In this document: positions 37,627 through 43,691 of the stretch, one piece after another
Numbering within the stretch: position 1 is the stretch's first letter
How the letters are laid out: every line of letters begins with the position of its first letter
DNA from: a virus
Length of the DNA: 47,371 nucleotides
Direction: 5' to 3' (one strand)
IMG/VR virus record: IMGVR_UViG_3300021178_000018
Coordinates: 1-47,371 of that record
The notes under the pieces: model-generated
What the model was told of the DNA's origin: nothing
What the model saw: only the letters and a program-made list of their open reading frames with translations
Database searches by the model: none
Translations under genes and position numbers: made by a program

Positions 37627-37700
37627 TGTTCGTCCTTTACGTAATCCTGCTCGCCCTGACTTGCTGGGCGGTTTACGCGATCTGGGATTACTTCACATGA
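37626..37700 (+). CDS. 24-residue membrane microprotein
   Basis: The ATG shares its A with the upstream TGA and the stop shares bases with the ATG of the HNH gene, a tight ATGA chain that supports real translation. The peptide is almost only one hydrophobic helix (FVLYVILLALTCWAVYAI then WDYFT). The role is unknown; single-helix peptides may modulate host membrane complexes. Confidence 0.55.
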   Translation: MFVLYVILLALTCWAVYAIWDYFT

Positions 37701-38089
37701 GCCCAAGGGGTAGTCATCTCGACGTAGAGGCGACGGCTTCCGCAAGGCTTACGCGGGTCTTGCGGGACCGCCGCAGCTTCATTGCCACCGATGGGCGGGT
37801 GTTCCTCGAGGGGAAGGACGTTCGCAGGGCCAGAGCGCGGGTGTTTGGCCGTGACGAGGGGATGTGCGTGGATTGCGGGGCAGAGGTTCGCTTCGATAAT
37901 TCGGGATTCTGGAGTGCGGCCGAACTAACCGACATGGGCTATGGGTGCGGGGTGGACTTCGGCGTGATGGAGCTCTCCCACGAGAAGCCCAAGAGCCTGG
38001 GCGGGGACGATTCGGATGAGAACCTTCGGACGCGCTGCCGGCGGTGCCACAGGAAGAAAGACGGCCACGGACAGGATCTACATTTCTGA
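37697..38089 (+). CDS. HNH endonuclease
   Basis: 130 residues from the ATG at 37697. The basic N-terminal half carries LEGKDVRRARARVFGRD and CVDCGAEV, then the HNH core MELSHEKPKSLGGDDSDEN and RTRCRRCHRKKDG, with His, Asn and a His close to the second Cys pair. It is a free-standing HNH nuclease of the type found near terminase or as homing enzymes. Here it follows the exonuclease operon, far from terS. It could be homing, packaging-related or aimed at competing DNA. Confidence 0.75.
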   Translation: MSPRGSHLDVEATASARLTRVLRDRRSFIATDGRVFLEGKDVRRARARVFGRDEGMCVDCGAEVRFDNSGFWSAAELTDMGYGCGVDFGVMELSHEKPKSLGGDDSDENLRTRCRRCHRKKDGHGQDLHF

Positions 38090-38099
38090 GGAGGCGGAT

Positions 38100-38171
38100 A
38101 TGTGCTTACTGTTTTTCTTCGGTGGGTTTGCAGGCGGGATCGTTGCGACGTTGATGTGGTTGTACCCATAA
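38100..38171 (+). CDS. 23-residue membrane microprotein
   Basis: A strong ribosome site GAGGAGG six bases before the ATG supports this very short gene. The peptide CLLFFFGGFAGGIVATLMW plus LYP is one membrane helix with Gly motifs. Only four bases after the stop a hairpin terminator begins. The function is unknown. Confidence 0.55.
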   Translation: MCLLFFFGGFAGGIVATLMWLYP

Positions 38172-38178
38172 ATCAAAA

Positions 38179-38206
38179 AGGGGCTCGCCTTCCCAAACGA
38201 GCCCCT
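38179..38206 (-). terminator. Hairpin terminator between converging operons
   Basis: Perfect nine-base stem AGGGGCTCG/CGAGCCCCT. On the minus strand it is followed by CTTTTTGAT (a T run), so it ends minus-strand transcription coming from 38730-39032. On the plus strand it may also block the operon ending at 38171. Confidence 0.7.
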
Positions 38207-38459
38207 CATACCTGCTAGATTGTTCGCCGTTACCGGATAGGATGCGCGGAGAGAAGGGGATGGTCAAGGCGCGAGCGCAACATCTTGCGCCCCAGAATGG
38301 GCATACCCAATTTGTGCGGTTTGGATTTCTGCAAACGGGAATGGAAAAGTAAATAGAAGCTAAGTGCTTTGGAATCTAGAAAAGGACCCGCTGATAATTT
38401 GTCATATGTTGCCTCTACGCTCAGATGGAAGTTTTGCACAACGCGCCACAAGAATCTTC
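38207..38459. other. Noncoding region upstream of the repressor promoter
   Basis: About 250 bases without a believable gene; a 91-codon minus-strand frame crosses it, but has no ribosome site and an unlikely composition. It is AT-richer than the surroundings in 38330-38420. It may hold regulatory sites or a replication origin; I see no iterons. Confidence 0.4.
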
Positions 38460-38489
38460 TTGACAGCGTGTATACAGCGACGTATACAC
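38460..38489 (+). promoter_or_regulatory. Promoter overlapped by a perfect palindromic operator
   Basis: -35 TTGACA (38460-38465), 17-base spacer, -10 TATACA (38483-38488). GTGTATAC and GTATACAC (38468-38475 and 38482-38489) form a perfect 8-base inverted repeat with a six-base centre, covering the spacer and -10. The repressor gene begins eight bases further on. Confidence 0.8.
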
Positions 38490-38496
38490 ATGGGCC

Positions 38497-38670
38497 ATGG
38501 CGCACGTAATTGCGCCGGACGATATGAAGGACTCCTCAATTCAAATCCGGGTTCCCAAGAAGGTCCGCGACCGCTATCACCGCCTTGCGGATGCCATGAA
38601 CGAGGACCTGAGCGAATTGGTTCGGAAGTACCTCGATCGTCTGGCAGAGAAGAAGGGGATCGCCGCCTGA
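38497..38670 (+). CDS. Ribbon-helix-helix repressor, leaderless
   Basis: 57 residues. The core SSIQIRVPKKVRDRYHRLA, then MNEDLSELVRKYLDRLAEKK is the strand-helix-helix of the CopG/Arc/MetJ fold; the alternating polar strand residues would contact DNA. The ATG at 38497 is nine bases after the -10 ends, so the mRNA should begin at or within a few bases of the start codon (leaderless). An in-frame ATG at 38524 is an alternative start. The palindrome over the promoter is the obvious autoregulatory operator. It may be the phage master repressor or a copy-control regulator. Confidence 0.75.
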   Translation: MAHVIAPDDMKDSSIQIRVPKKVRDRYHRLADAMNEDLSELVRKYLDRLAEKKGIAA

Positions 38671-38729
38671 AGCGGGTATGCCAAGATGCGCCAAACGTGT
38701 AGCCCTCAAACGCAACATAATATACAACG

Positions 38730-39032
38730 TTACAGGCGTTCGTTAACCTTTCGAGCAACTTTTAGTACCTTCTCGGCACCGTCGGCTTTCACCGGCTCGA
38801 AGGGCAAGCTCGGCTGCCTGTATCCGATGATCCGGTCCCTGTGCCTGATAATCCATCGGATATTCAGGGCTTCCGACATCAGCCGGTCGATTTCGTTTTG
38901 CAACTCCTCGCGGTCGCGCAATAGCTGGCAGACCAGCTCCCATCGTTTCAACTGGGCGTCTTCCAGTATTTCCGCCGAGTGTTCGAGCAAGTCGTCGAGT
39001 TCCGGCTCTGGTGGAGTTCTTCTTACAGACAC
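38730..39032 (-). CDS. Coiled-coil hypothetical protein
   Basis: 100 residues from the GTG at 39032, preferred over the GTG at 39077 because GAGGGGG lies five bases before it. The body is charged and helical (LLEHSAEILEDAQLKRWEL, LLRDREELQNEIDRLMSEA), ending FEPVKADGAEKVLKVARK. Likely a coiled-coil dimer. It is divergent from the ribbon-helix-helix gene 39144-39383 and its transcript would run to the terminator at 38206-38179, antisense through the repressor gene. Confidence 0.6.
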   Translation of the reverse strand: MSVRRTPPEPELDDLLEHSAEILEDAQLKRWELVCQLLRDREELQNEIDRLMSEALNIRWIIRHRDRIIGYRQPSLPFEPVKADGAEKVLKVARKVNERL

Positions 39033-39143
39033 AAGCGCCCCCTCTCTTCCAGAGGGGACGGCTCCGGGGGCCAGCACACCGTTCGGGAGTGTTTACCACA
39101 ACAGCATATACCGTGCAAGTCAACAGATTGTCGGGAATTGGTA

Positions 39144-39383
39144 ATGGGCGAAGGCAAGAAGACGGAGCGAACCGACATGCCCAAGCAGTTGCGCACCGAT
39201 TCCGAGCTGGCCGAGGACATTCGTTTTATCGCCCGCATGAATCGCCGCCAGATCACGGAGCAAGTGTTGGTGTGGATCGAGGAAGGCGTAAAGGAAGATA
39301 AGCGCAGATTCAGTCAGGCCGCGTCAGGTGCAGAGCCCATCGCAGTCAGATCAAGTCAGGAAGCGTCAAGGAAAATGGCATGA
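39144..39383 (+). CDS. Second ribbon-helix-helix-like protein
   Basis: 79 residues from the ATG at 39144; ribosome site weak. TDMPKQLRTDSELAEDIRF and ARMNRRQITEQVLVWIEEG match the helix-helix part of the Arc-like fold, preceded by a possible strand; the tail is Ser/Ala-rich. It heads the string of tiny overlapping genes at 39380-41071. It could regulate those genes or antagonise the first repressor. Confidence 0.55.
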   Translation: MGEGKKTERTDMPKQLRTDSELAEDIRFIARMNRRQITEQVLVWIEEGVKEDKRRFSQAASGAEPIAVRSSQEASRKMA

Positions 39384-39586
39384 CCAGGAATTCCTACATA
39401 CACAAAACAGGTGAGGGCGCCTTGCTAGGGGGGCAGGGAAGGGCAAGCCGTGTAGACGGCCCTGCTCCTCTGGCACCAACCTCCATGCTCGCCACCTGGA
39501 ACCGCTGTTCCTGGCGCGAGAAGGTCTGGATCGTGGTCCTGGGGGCGCTGATTCTGGAGGGGCTGTTTGTGGTGATGGCGATATGA
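39380..39586 (+). CDS. Small membrane protein, copy 1
   Basis: Open from an ATG overlapping the upstream stop (ATGA), 68 residues. The conserved part, shared with 40338-40589, starts only at the ATWNRCSWREKV block, so the ATG at 39485 (33 residues) is an alternative start. The end is one membrane helix (VWIVVLGALILEGLFVVMA). First member of the duplicated string of genes; overlaps the next by ATGA. Confidence 0.55.
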   Translation: MTRNSYIHKTGEGALLGGQGRASRVDGPAPLAPTSMLATWNRCSWREKVWIVVLGALILEGLFVVMAI

Positions 39587-39873
39587 CATATCAAGAATTC
39601 CTCGACGCCCTGCGAAATACGCCGCGAGATTGGTGCTTAACTTCCGATGGAAGAATACGCAGGGCCAACACCAAACGCTCAGCCCAATGCCCAATTTCCT
39701 CGCTCTGCGGATTAGGCTCCGGAGACTTTGAAGAGGCGGCGAAGAGAATCGGATTGGACAGTGAACTAGCGTGGACGTTTGTGTGCGCGGCCGACGATCC
39801 TGACCGGGATGCGCCAACTAATTTAATTCGCCGCGATCTGCTGGAAGCGTGCGGATTAAAGGACATCGCATGA
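39583..39873 (+). CDS. Hypothetical protein (cassette B1)
   Basis: 96 residues overlapping its neighbours by ATGA at both ends. MTYQEFLDALRNTPRDWCL, then SDGRIRRANTKRSAQCPIS and LAWTFVCAADDPDRDAP; the L(R/K).TPRDW...G.IR form recurs in short phage proteins of unknown role. It occupies the slot that in copy 2 of the duplication is taken by the unrelated gene 40586-40810. Confidence 0.6.
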   Translation: MTYQEFLDALRNTPRDWCLTSDGRIRRANTKRSAQCPISSLCGLGSGDFEEAAKRIGLDSELAWTFVCAADDPDRDAPTNLIRRDLLEACGLKDIA

Positions 39874-39944
39874 CCGACCTCATGCTATCGGTCCTGATGG
39901 CCGCTTGGTTCCTGCGGGAGTTGTGGAGGGAGTTTTGGGGATAA
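39870..39944 (+). CDS. 24-residue microprotein, copy 1
   Basis: ATGA overlap with the preceding gene. Peptide TDLMLSVLMAAWFLRELWR then EFWG: a short amphipathic to hydrophobic helix with Trp and Arg at the end. The copy at 40807-40881 has the same length and differs at only two residues (L-M to L-I and L-M to F-M), so the peptide sequence is under selection. Confidence 0.6.
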   Translation: MTDLMLSVLMAAWFLRELWREFWG

Positions 39945-40129
39945 GGCGAGCGAAGCCGAAGTTTCGAGTGGGGCAGGTGGTGGTATGGAAGCACAGCCCT
40001 TTGGGTGACCCGGAGTTCATGCTTATTAAGTTGGCTCGATGGTTACAGGATGAATGGAGATATATGGGCCATAGGGAAATTAGCGAAAGAAACCTGCGCC
40101 CCCTCACCGCACGCGAGCGCGGCAAATGA
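39935..40129 (+). CDS. SH3-like small protein
   Basis: 64 residues from TTG 39935, with GGAGGG a few bases before it, inside the end of the microprotein gene. KFRVGQVVVWKHSPLGD, then IKLARWLQDEWRYMG and ERNLRPLTARE resembles small SH3-like beta-barrel proteins of phages with an LRPLT end. The GTG at 39923 is an alternative start. Overlaps the next gene by ATGA. Confidence 0.6.
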   Translation: MGIRRAKPKFRVGQVVVWKHSPLGDPEFMLIKLARWLQDEWRYMGHREISERNLRPLTARERGK

Positions 40130-40341
40130 CCCACGTCCAGATACCCAAGAGGCCCCGAGGGTCGCCGCGGGCGACGAAGAGTTTCCCGACCGCCGGCGCT
40201 CTCACGAAATGCGCGACTCCTGGCTGTGGCCATCCCTGGAACAAGCATCACGGGGAATGTACGGTGTGGGTAGTCGATAAGCTCGATCGGGGCAAGAAAG
40301 GCCGTTTCTGCCGCTGCCAGCAGTTCCGTGAGGCGAAATGA
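40126..40341 (+). CDS. Small zinc-binding protein, copy 1
   Basis: 71 residues: a basic N-terminus (THVQIPKRPRGSPRATKSF), then CATPGCGHPWNKHHGEC and GRFCRCQQF. The Cys/His order C...CGH....H...C...C.C..F is shared with 7612-7794. Copy 2 (40994-41071) has lost this zinc part. Its stop overlaps the ATG of the next gene. Confidence 0.6.
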   Translation: MTHVQIPKRPRGSPRATKSFPTAGALTKCATPGCGHPWNKHHGECTVWVVDKLDRGKKGRFCRCQQFREAK

Positions 40342-40589
40342 TTTCTCTGCGCGATTGGGCCATCGGAATTTTACAGGCGCTTATGTTCTTTGCAATCGGC
40401 GAACAGCGCGTTGCCAATGAAAGCGAAAACGGCATGACCTCCTTACTCTGGGCCACCTGGAACCGCTGTTCCTGGCGCGAGAAGGTCTGGATCGTGGTCC
40501 TGGGGGCGCTCCCCTCGACATTGCTCGGGGACGGTGAGCGAAGTCGAACCGTGATCCTGGAGGGGCTGTTTGTGGTGATGGCGATATGA
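40338..40589 (+). CDS. Small membrane protein, copy 2 with in-frame REP insertion
   Basis: 83 residues from the ATG at 40338; the N-terminal part (SLRDWAIGILQALMFFAIG) is a separate hydrophobic helix absent from copy 1. From WATWNRCSWREKVWIVVLG it matches copy 1 almost exactly, then 14 extra residues (PSTLLGDGERSRTV) interrupt the membrane helix before ILEGLFVVMAI. The extra 42 bases are a REP-like element. The insertion keeps the frame and the overlaps with both neighbours. Confidence 0.6.
   Translation: MISLRDWAIGILQALMFFAIGEQRVANESENGMTSLLWATWNRCSWREKVWIVVLGALPSTLLGDGERSRTVILEGLFVVMAI
40511..40552. repeat. REP-like element inserted in frame
   Basis: Exactly 42 bases absent from the otherwise matching copy 1. 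Two hairpin modules: CCCC..CGGGG (40511-40530) and ACGGT..ACCGT (40531-40552), the second enclosing the reverse complement of the TTCGACTTCGCTC core found at 9541 and, diverged, at 1228. Confidence 0.75.
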
Positions 40590-40810
40590 GCCGAGGAAAA
40601 CTTAGGCCGCGCGGGCCGCTTACCATCAATGCCATCAGCGACACGCTGTTGCTGATCGGCGAAGATACGACGGATGAAGTCATCCGCACCTGGAACGCTA
40701 AACAGCGGCTCCAGGTCTACGATTGGGCGATCCGCACGCATCTGCGGGCCAGCGACAACATCATCGCCGTGCCAAGCAAGCCAGCATGTCTGCGTAAGGC
40801 TACTCCATGA
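40586..40810 (+). CDS. Hypothetical protein (cassette B2)
   Basis: 74 residues with ATGA overlaps. GPLTINAISDTLLLIGEDT, then EVIRTWNAKQRLQVYDWAI and THLRASDNIIAVPSKP; the R.W...QR....DWA...HLRASDN form is a pattern I associate with small conserved phage proteins. It sits in the slot of 39583-39873 but is unrelated to it. Confidence 0.6.
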   Translation: MSRGKLRPRGPLTINAISDTLLLIGEDTTDEVIRTWNAKQRLQVYDWAIRTHLRASDNIIAVPSKPACLRKATP

Positions 40811-40881
40811 CCGACCTCATCCTCTCGGTCTTCATGGCCGCTTGGTTCCTGAGAGAGCTGTGGAGGGAGTTTTGGGGATAA
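40807..40881 (+). CDS. 24-residue microprotein, copy 2
   Basis: Same length and nearly the same peptide as 39870-39944 (TDLILSVFMAAWFLRELWR then EFWG), with ATGA overlap to the preceding gene. Conservation between diverged duplicates supports that it is translated and useful. Confidence 0.55.
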   Translation: MTDLILSVFMAAWFLRELWREFWG

Positions 40882-40997
40882 GGCGAGCGAAGCCCAAGTT
40901 TCGGCCAACTAGATACATTTCTAACGTCCCGAGGTTGAATCCAAAAGGGCTTTCAGGTAACTCGCGCGACAGGCGTAGAGCTAGGCGTAAGAAATGA
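40872..40997 (+). CDS. Shortened relative of the SH3-like gene
   Basis: 41 residues from TTG 40872. The first 11 residues match copy 1 (GIRRAKPKFR); thereafter the sequence differs and becomes strongly basic (NSRDRRRARRKK). It appears to be a recombinant remnant whose new end may bind nucleic acid. Overlaps the next start by ATGA. Confidence 0.45.
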   Translation: MGIRRAKPKFRPTRYISNVPRLNPKGLSGNSRDRRRARRKK

Positions 40998-41071
40998 CCC
41001 ACGTCCAGATACCCAAGAGGCCCCGAGGCATGAGGAAGCGATTCCCGGCTGCCGGCGCTCTCACTCTCTGA
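40994..41071 (+). pseudogene. Truncated zinc protein, copy 2
   Basis: The first 12 codons match 40126-40341 (THVQIPKRPRG), then an altered RKRFPAAGALTL and a TGA. The zinc site is lost. The DNA continues to match copy 1 up to the GGCGCTCTCAC stretch, after which sequences differ, which marks the end of the duplication. Confidence 0.6.
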
Positions 41072-41261
41072 AGTAATTCAGACCGAGAAAGGTATCGCTG
41101 TCAAGTTTGGGGAGCAGGATGCGACTTTTGAACTTGTGCCGGATGGCGATCATATGAGGCTAATTATTATTTGCCCGCCCGTGAAGTTAACGATTGGCGT
41201 GAACCGTGAAGAGGTTGCGGGGTTGGGGCGCTATCTCACGGAAACAGCGGAATCCAAGTAG
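41070..41261 (+). pseudogene. Headless fragment of a small gene
   Basis: An open frame reads EVIQTEKGIAVKFGEQDAT, then FELVPDGDHMRLIIICPP and ends GRYLTETAESK at the TAG 41259-41261. It looks like a genuine beta-rich protein but has no ATG, GTG or TTG in a sensible place; only a CTG at 41049 lies upstream. Its 5' end was probably lost at the duplication junction at about 41070. Confidence 0.5.
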
Positions 41262-41722
41262 CGACTTTCGAGGCGGGTAGGGAGCGGCAGCAGGGTATAG
41301 ATATAGCTCTGGGGACATTTCGAGCCTAGTGCATCCGACTATCCCTGACTGCTGCGACCGCCTCGGATTCATCTTCCCAGCGCTGCTAATCGGGGAAAGG
41401 TTAGCAGCTTCGGCCCATCAGCGGTTCGGGCAGCGGCTGAAAGTGGGGCTGGCCGTAGACGGTTCTGCTTTTGGCGATGATGGGTAACCGGGATGGCCCG
41501 GCGCGCACAGCCCCGATGCGAGAGGAGATCAGGCAAACCAGGGCGCGCCTGGGATGCGGGTGGAAGCCCCGCACAAGTTCAGAGCGCACGTACGGGCGCT
41601 GTGTGACAGAAGAATAGAGCGAGAGACTCCCGCATCACGCGGGACGATGAGGATTTGTGTCTGTGTGTGTGTGCGCGGCCGAATGGCTTCTGAAATGCAG
41701 TAACTATTGTTGAGAGGTGGTT
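41262..41722. ncRNA. Candidate large structured noncoding RNA
   Basis: About 380 bases without a gene contain a dense series of near-perfect helices. A long-range pair GAGGCGG/CCGCCTC (41270-41276 with 41358-41364) encloses GCAGCAG/CTGCTGC (41287-41293 with 41349-41355). Then come GCTGCTAA/TTAGCAGC (41382-41389 with 41401-41408), CCAGG/CCTGG (41538-41552), TGCGGG/CCCGCA (41555-41573), AGCGC/GCGCT (41583-41600) and TCCCGC/GCGGGA (41628-41644). A GT-rich stretch follows (41655-41682). It precedes an HNH gene. It could be an intron-like or omega-type RNA, or a new phage RNA; the family and strand are not recognised. Confidence 0.5.
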
Positions 41723-41779
41723 GTGACTAACTAACTCACCTTTCAATTTTGATTGATAGCTTGTGAGTGAGTTAGTTAC
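41723..41779. promoter_or_regulatory. Long inverted repeat in front of the HNH gene
   Basis: Seventeen-base arms at 41723-41739 and 41763-41779 (GTGACTAACTAACTCAC and GTGAGTGAGTTAGTTAC) pair at 15 of 17 positions around a 23-base AT-rich loop. The right arm ends 15 bases before the ATG at 41795. Built of ACTA/ACTC short repeats, it may be an operator or an RNA hairpin controlling the nuclease. Confidence 0.6.
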
Positions 41780-41794
41780 TTGGGCTTGCTGCGC

Positions 41795-42328
41795 ATGAAT
41801 TATTACCTATATCTCGAATCTGACGTCTGGCGACGACGCAGAGCGCGTTTTTTAAGGTGCCATTTCTTATGCCATAAGTGCGGCTGCGACTTGCGCCGTT
41901 GGATGGGGAATCGGTTGCCATCGCACGTCCATCATATCAGCTACGCCAATTTTGGACACGAGCCCGACACGGACCTAATGGCGCTCTGCGAGCCCTGTCA
42001 TTGGCTGATCGAGTCTGGCAAGGGAAATCAATTTTGGGTTCGAGGGGCAAATACAACACCCCTGAAGGCCACAAGCCTAGCTTCCGTCCTTGCAATCGTC
42101 ACCGAATCCATCCGACCGGAGCATCGGCTGGGAATGAACGTAGCCGAGGAGATTTATAAGCGCTGTGGACTCCCAGCCGATCACGACAGGCTTATACGGG
42201 CGATTCAAACCATCATTACCGAATCTGTGGAGCGGAAGGTCCGTTACCCCACGATTGTATTTATGAGGTTGCGGCAGCTACAGCGCCATGAATGGGCGCC
42301 AGATCCCAAGTCCGTTCAGGCGTGTTAG
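41795..42328 (+). CDS. HNH endonuclease with C-terminal accessory domain
   Basis: 177 residues from the ATG at 41795 (no clear ribosome site; TTG 41780 is an alternative). N-terminal HNH: LESDVWRRRRARFLR, CHKCGCDLR, HVHHISYANFGHEPDTD, LMALCEPCHWLIE, with two Cys pairs and the His-His core. The C-terminal domain (SLASVLAIVTESIRP, EEIYKRCGLPAD, RYPTIVFMRLRQLQ, EWAP) is shared with the separate gene 43368-43691. It overlaps the DNA methyltransferase region by a short gap. A nuclease beside a methyltransferase suggests a modification-dependent or protective pair. Confidence 0.75.
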   Translation: MNYYLYLESDVWRRRRARFLRCHFLCHKCGCDLRRWMGNRLPSHVHHISYANFGHEPDTDLMALCEPCHWLIESGKGNQFWVRGANTTPLKATSLASVLAIVTESIRPEHRLGMNVAEEIYKRCGLPADHDRLIRAIQTIITESVERKVRYPTIVFMRLRQLQRHEWAPDPKSVQAC

Positions 42329-42354
42329 TGAAAGACTTTTCCGAGGGGTGCGCG

Positions 42355-43371
42355 ATGAAGCCTTACTACAGCGAGGACGGCATCACCATCTACCACGGAG
42401 ATTGCAGGGACATTTTGCTTTACCTGCCGCCGCGCACTCTTCATTGCTGCGTGACGTCGCCGCCATATTGGGGCTTGCGGTTTTACGAGGGCGCCTCAGA
42501 CCTCGGCCTCGAATCCAGCCCACAAGAGTACATCTCGAGAATGTCTTGGATTTTCAGGCAGGTCTATCGCTCCCTGGTCGACGGCTCAACTCTCTGGCTG
42601 AACCTTGGCGATAGCTACGGCTCTGGAACGCACGCCTTTCGGCCGCCAAGCAAATGCTCGGCAGTTGGTGGATGGCGGTCGACGGCTAATCAGCTAAACC
42701 GTAATGGCTATCCGGCGAAGCAGTTGGTAGGAGTGCCGTGGCGTCTCGCTTTTGCGCTGCAGGAGCGAGGCTGGTTTCTGCGTCAAGACATCATCTGGGC
42801 AAAGCCTAACCCGATGCCTGAGTCTGTTACCGATCGCTGCACGAAAGCCCATGAATACATTTTCCTGTTGGCTAAGGGGCGCAAGTATTTCTACGACCAA
42901 GAAGCCATTCTTGAGCCGGTAAGCCCGAATACCCACATGCGCCTTAGCCAAAACCTAGCTGCACAGATCGGCAGCTACCGGGCTAATGGCGGCGGAAAAA
43001 CCAATGGGCCGATGAAGGCAGTAGGGCGCAAGGCAAAAAACGGCGCCGTCGGAGTCGAGAAGCACAATGCCAGCTTTGACGCATCGGTTTGTATGCCAGT
43101 TGTCGAACGGAACAAACGATCCGTCTGGACGATTGGGACAGGCGAAGGGTTGGAGATGCACACGGCCACGTTCCCGGAAGAGTTAGTCAAGCCGTGCGTT
43201 TTGGCTGGCTGTCCCGTCGACGGCGCCGTTTTGGATCCATTCTGCGGAACGGGCACAACCCTCAAAGTGGCTAAGGAACTCGGCCGTCGCGCAGTAGGCA
43301 TCGAGATCGAGGAAAAGTATTGCGAGATCGCTGCCAAGAGACTGGGGCAGAAAGTGCTGGAGTTTACATGA
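42355..43371 (+). CDS. DNA methyltransferase (beta class, TSPPYW)
   Basis: 338 residues from the ATG at 42355 (GAGGGG before it). Catalytic motif IV is VTSPPYWGLRFY near the N-terminus, target region in the middle (PYPAKQLVGVPWRLAFALQ-like block), and the SAM motif I VLDPFCGTGTTLKVAKELG lies near the C-terminus, the beta order of N4-cytosine or N6-adenine enzymes. TSPPYW is common in both. It would protect phage DNA from host restriction or mark it for the neighbouring HNH enzyme. It overlaps the accessory gene 43368 by ATGA. Confidence 0.85.
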   Translation: MKPYYSEDGITIYHGDCRDILLYLPPRTLHCCVTSPPYWGLRFYEGASDLGLESSPQEYISRMSWIFRQVYRSLVDGSTLWLNLGDSYGSGTHAFRPPSKCSAVGGWRSTANQLNRNGYPAKQLVGVPWRLAFALQERGWFLRQDIIWAKPNPMPESVTDRCTKAHEYIFLLAKGRKYFYDQEAILEPVSPNTHMRLSQNLAAQIGSYRANGGGKTNGPMKAVGRKAKNGAVGVEKHNASFDASVCMPVVERNKRSVWTIGTGEGLEMHTATFPEELVKPCVLAGCPVDGAVLDPFCGTGTTLKVAKELGRRAVGIEIEEKYCEIAAKRLGQKVLEFT

Positions 43372-43691
43372 GCCTCCAATCCATTCTCGAGATCTTCACC
43401 GAGCTTCTCACCGACGAGGAGCGCAATTGGTTTCCGTTTGGCAACGAGGTCTACAAGTGCTGCGGCTCGCCGAGTGAAAGGCAGCAAATCGCTCAAGCCC
43501 TCGAAACCATGATGGCCGAATCCATCCGGCGCAAGAAACGCTACCCGCGGATCATCTTCAAGCGCCTGAAGCAGCTTCAGAAAGGCGAATGGGCTCCCGC
43601 AGTTCAACTCCAGCCACGGCCAGAACCTCAGATGAACCCCGCAGCCGTAGAGCGCTACTGGGAGCGGAGAAGGAAGAGGGTGGCAGGGTGA
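43368..43691 (+). CDS. Stand-alone accessory domain (paralogue of HNH C-terminus)
   Basis: 107 residues overlapping the methyltransferase stop. SLQSILEIFTELLTD, NEVYKCCGSPSERQQ, SIRRKKRYPRIIFKRLKQL, EWAP aligns with the C-terminal half of the HNH protein at 41795-42328. The C-terminus is basic (RYWERRRKRVAG). Both copies have the same order of conserved Tyr-Lys-x-Cys-Gly and Arg-Tyr-Pro-x-Ile. It may be a DNA- or partner-binding module. The GTG of the next gene overlaps its stop. Confidence 0.7.
   Translation: MSLQSILEIFTELLTDEERNWFPFGNEVYKCCGSPSERQQIAQALETMMAESIRRKKRYPRIIFKRLKQLQKGEWAPAVQLQPRPEPQMNPAAVERYWERRRKRVAG

Larger units (their letters stand above)
39485..41071 (+). repeat. Imperfect tandem duplication of a gene string
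   Basis: Copy 1 spans 39485-40341 and copy 2 spans about 40434-41071. Matching genes: membrane protein (39380/40338), microprotein (39870/40807), SH3-like (39935/40872) and zinc protein (40126/40994). The second gene differs completely (39583 against 40586), copy 2 of the SH3-like and zinc genes is truncated, and copy 2 of the membrane gene carries a REP insertion. Confidence 0.8.

Noticed and set aside
38230-38505. 91-codon minus-strand frame
   Set aside because: It crosses the repressor promoter and operator, has no ribosome site, and has an amino-acid mix unlike the other genes.
41540-41620. Group II intron domain V
   Set aside because: GGATGCGGG...CCCGCAC and GCACGTACGG recall domain V, but the GNRA loop, the AGC triad pairing and a domain VI with branch A are not convincing.
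41655-41682. GT-rich tract as a simple repeat array or CRISPR
   Set aside because: It is a short dinucleotide run without spacers; no repeat-spacer arrangement was found anywhere in the window.
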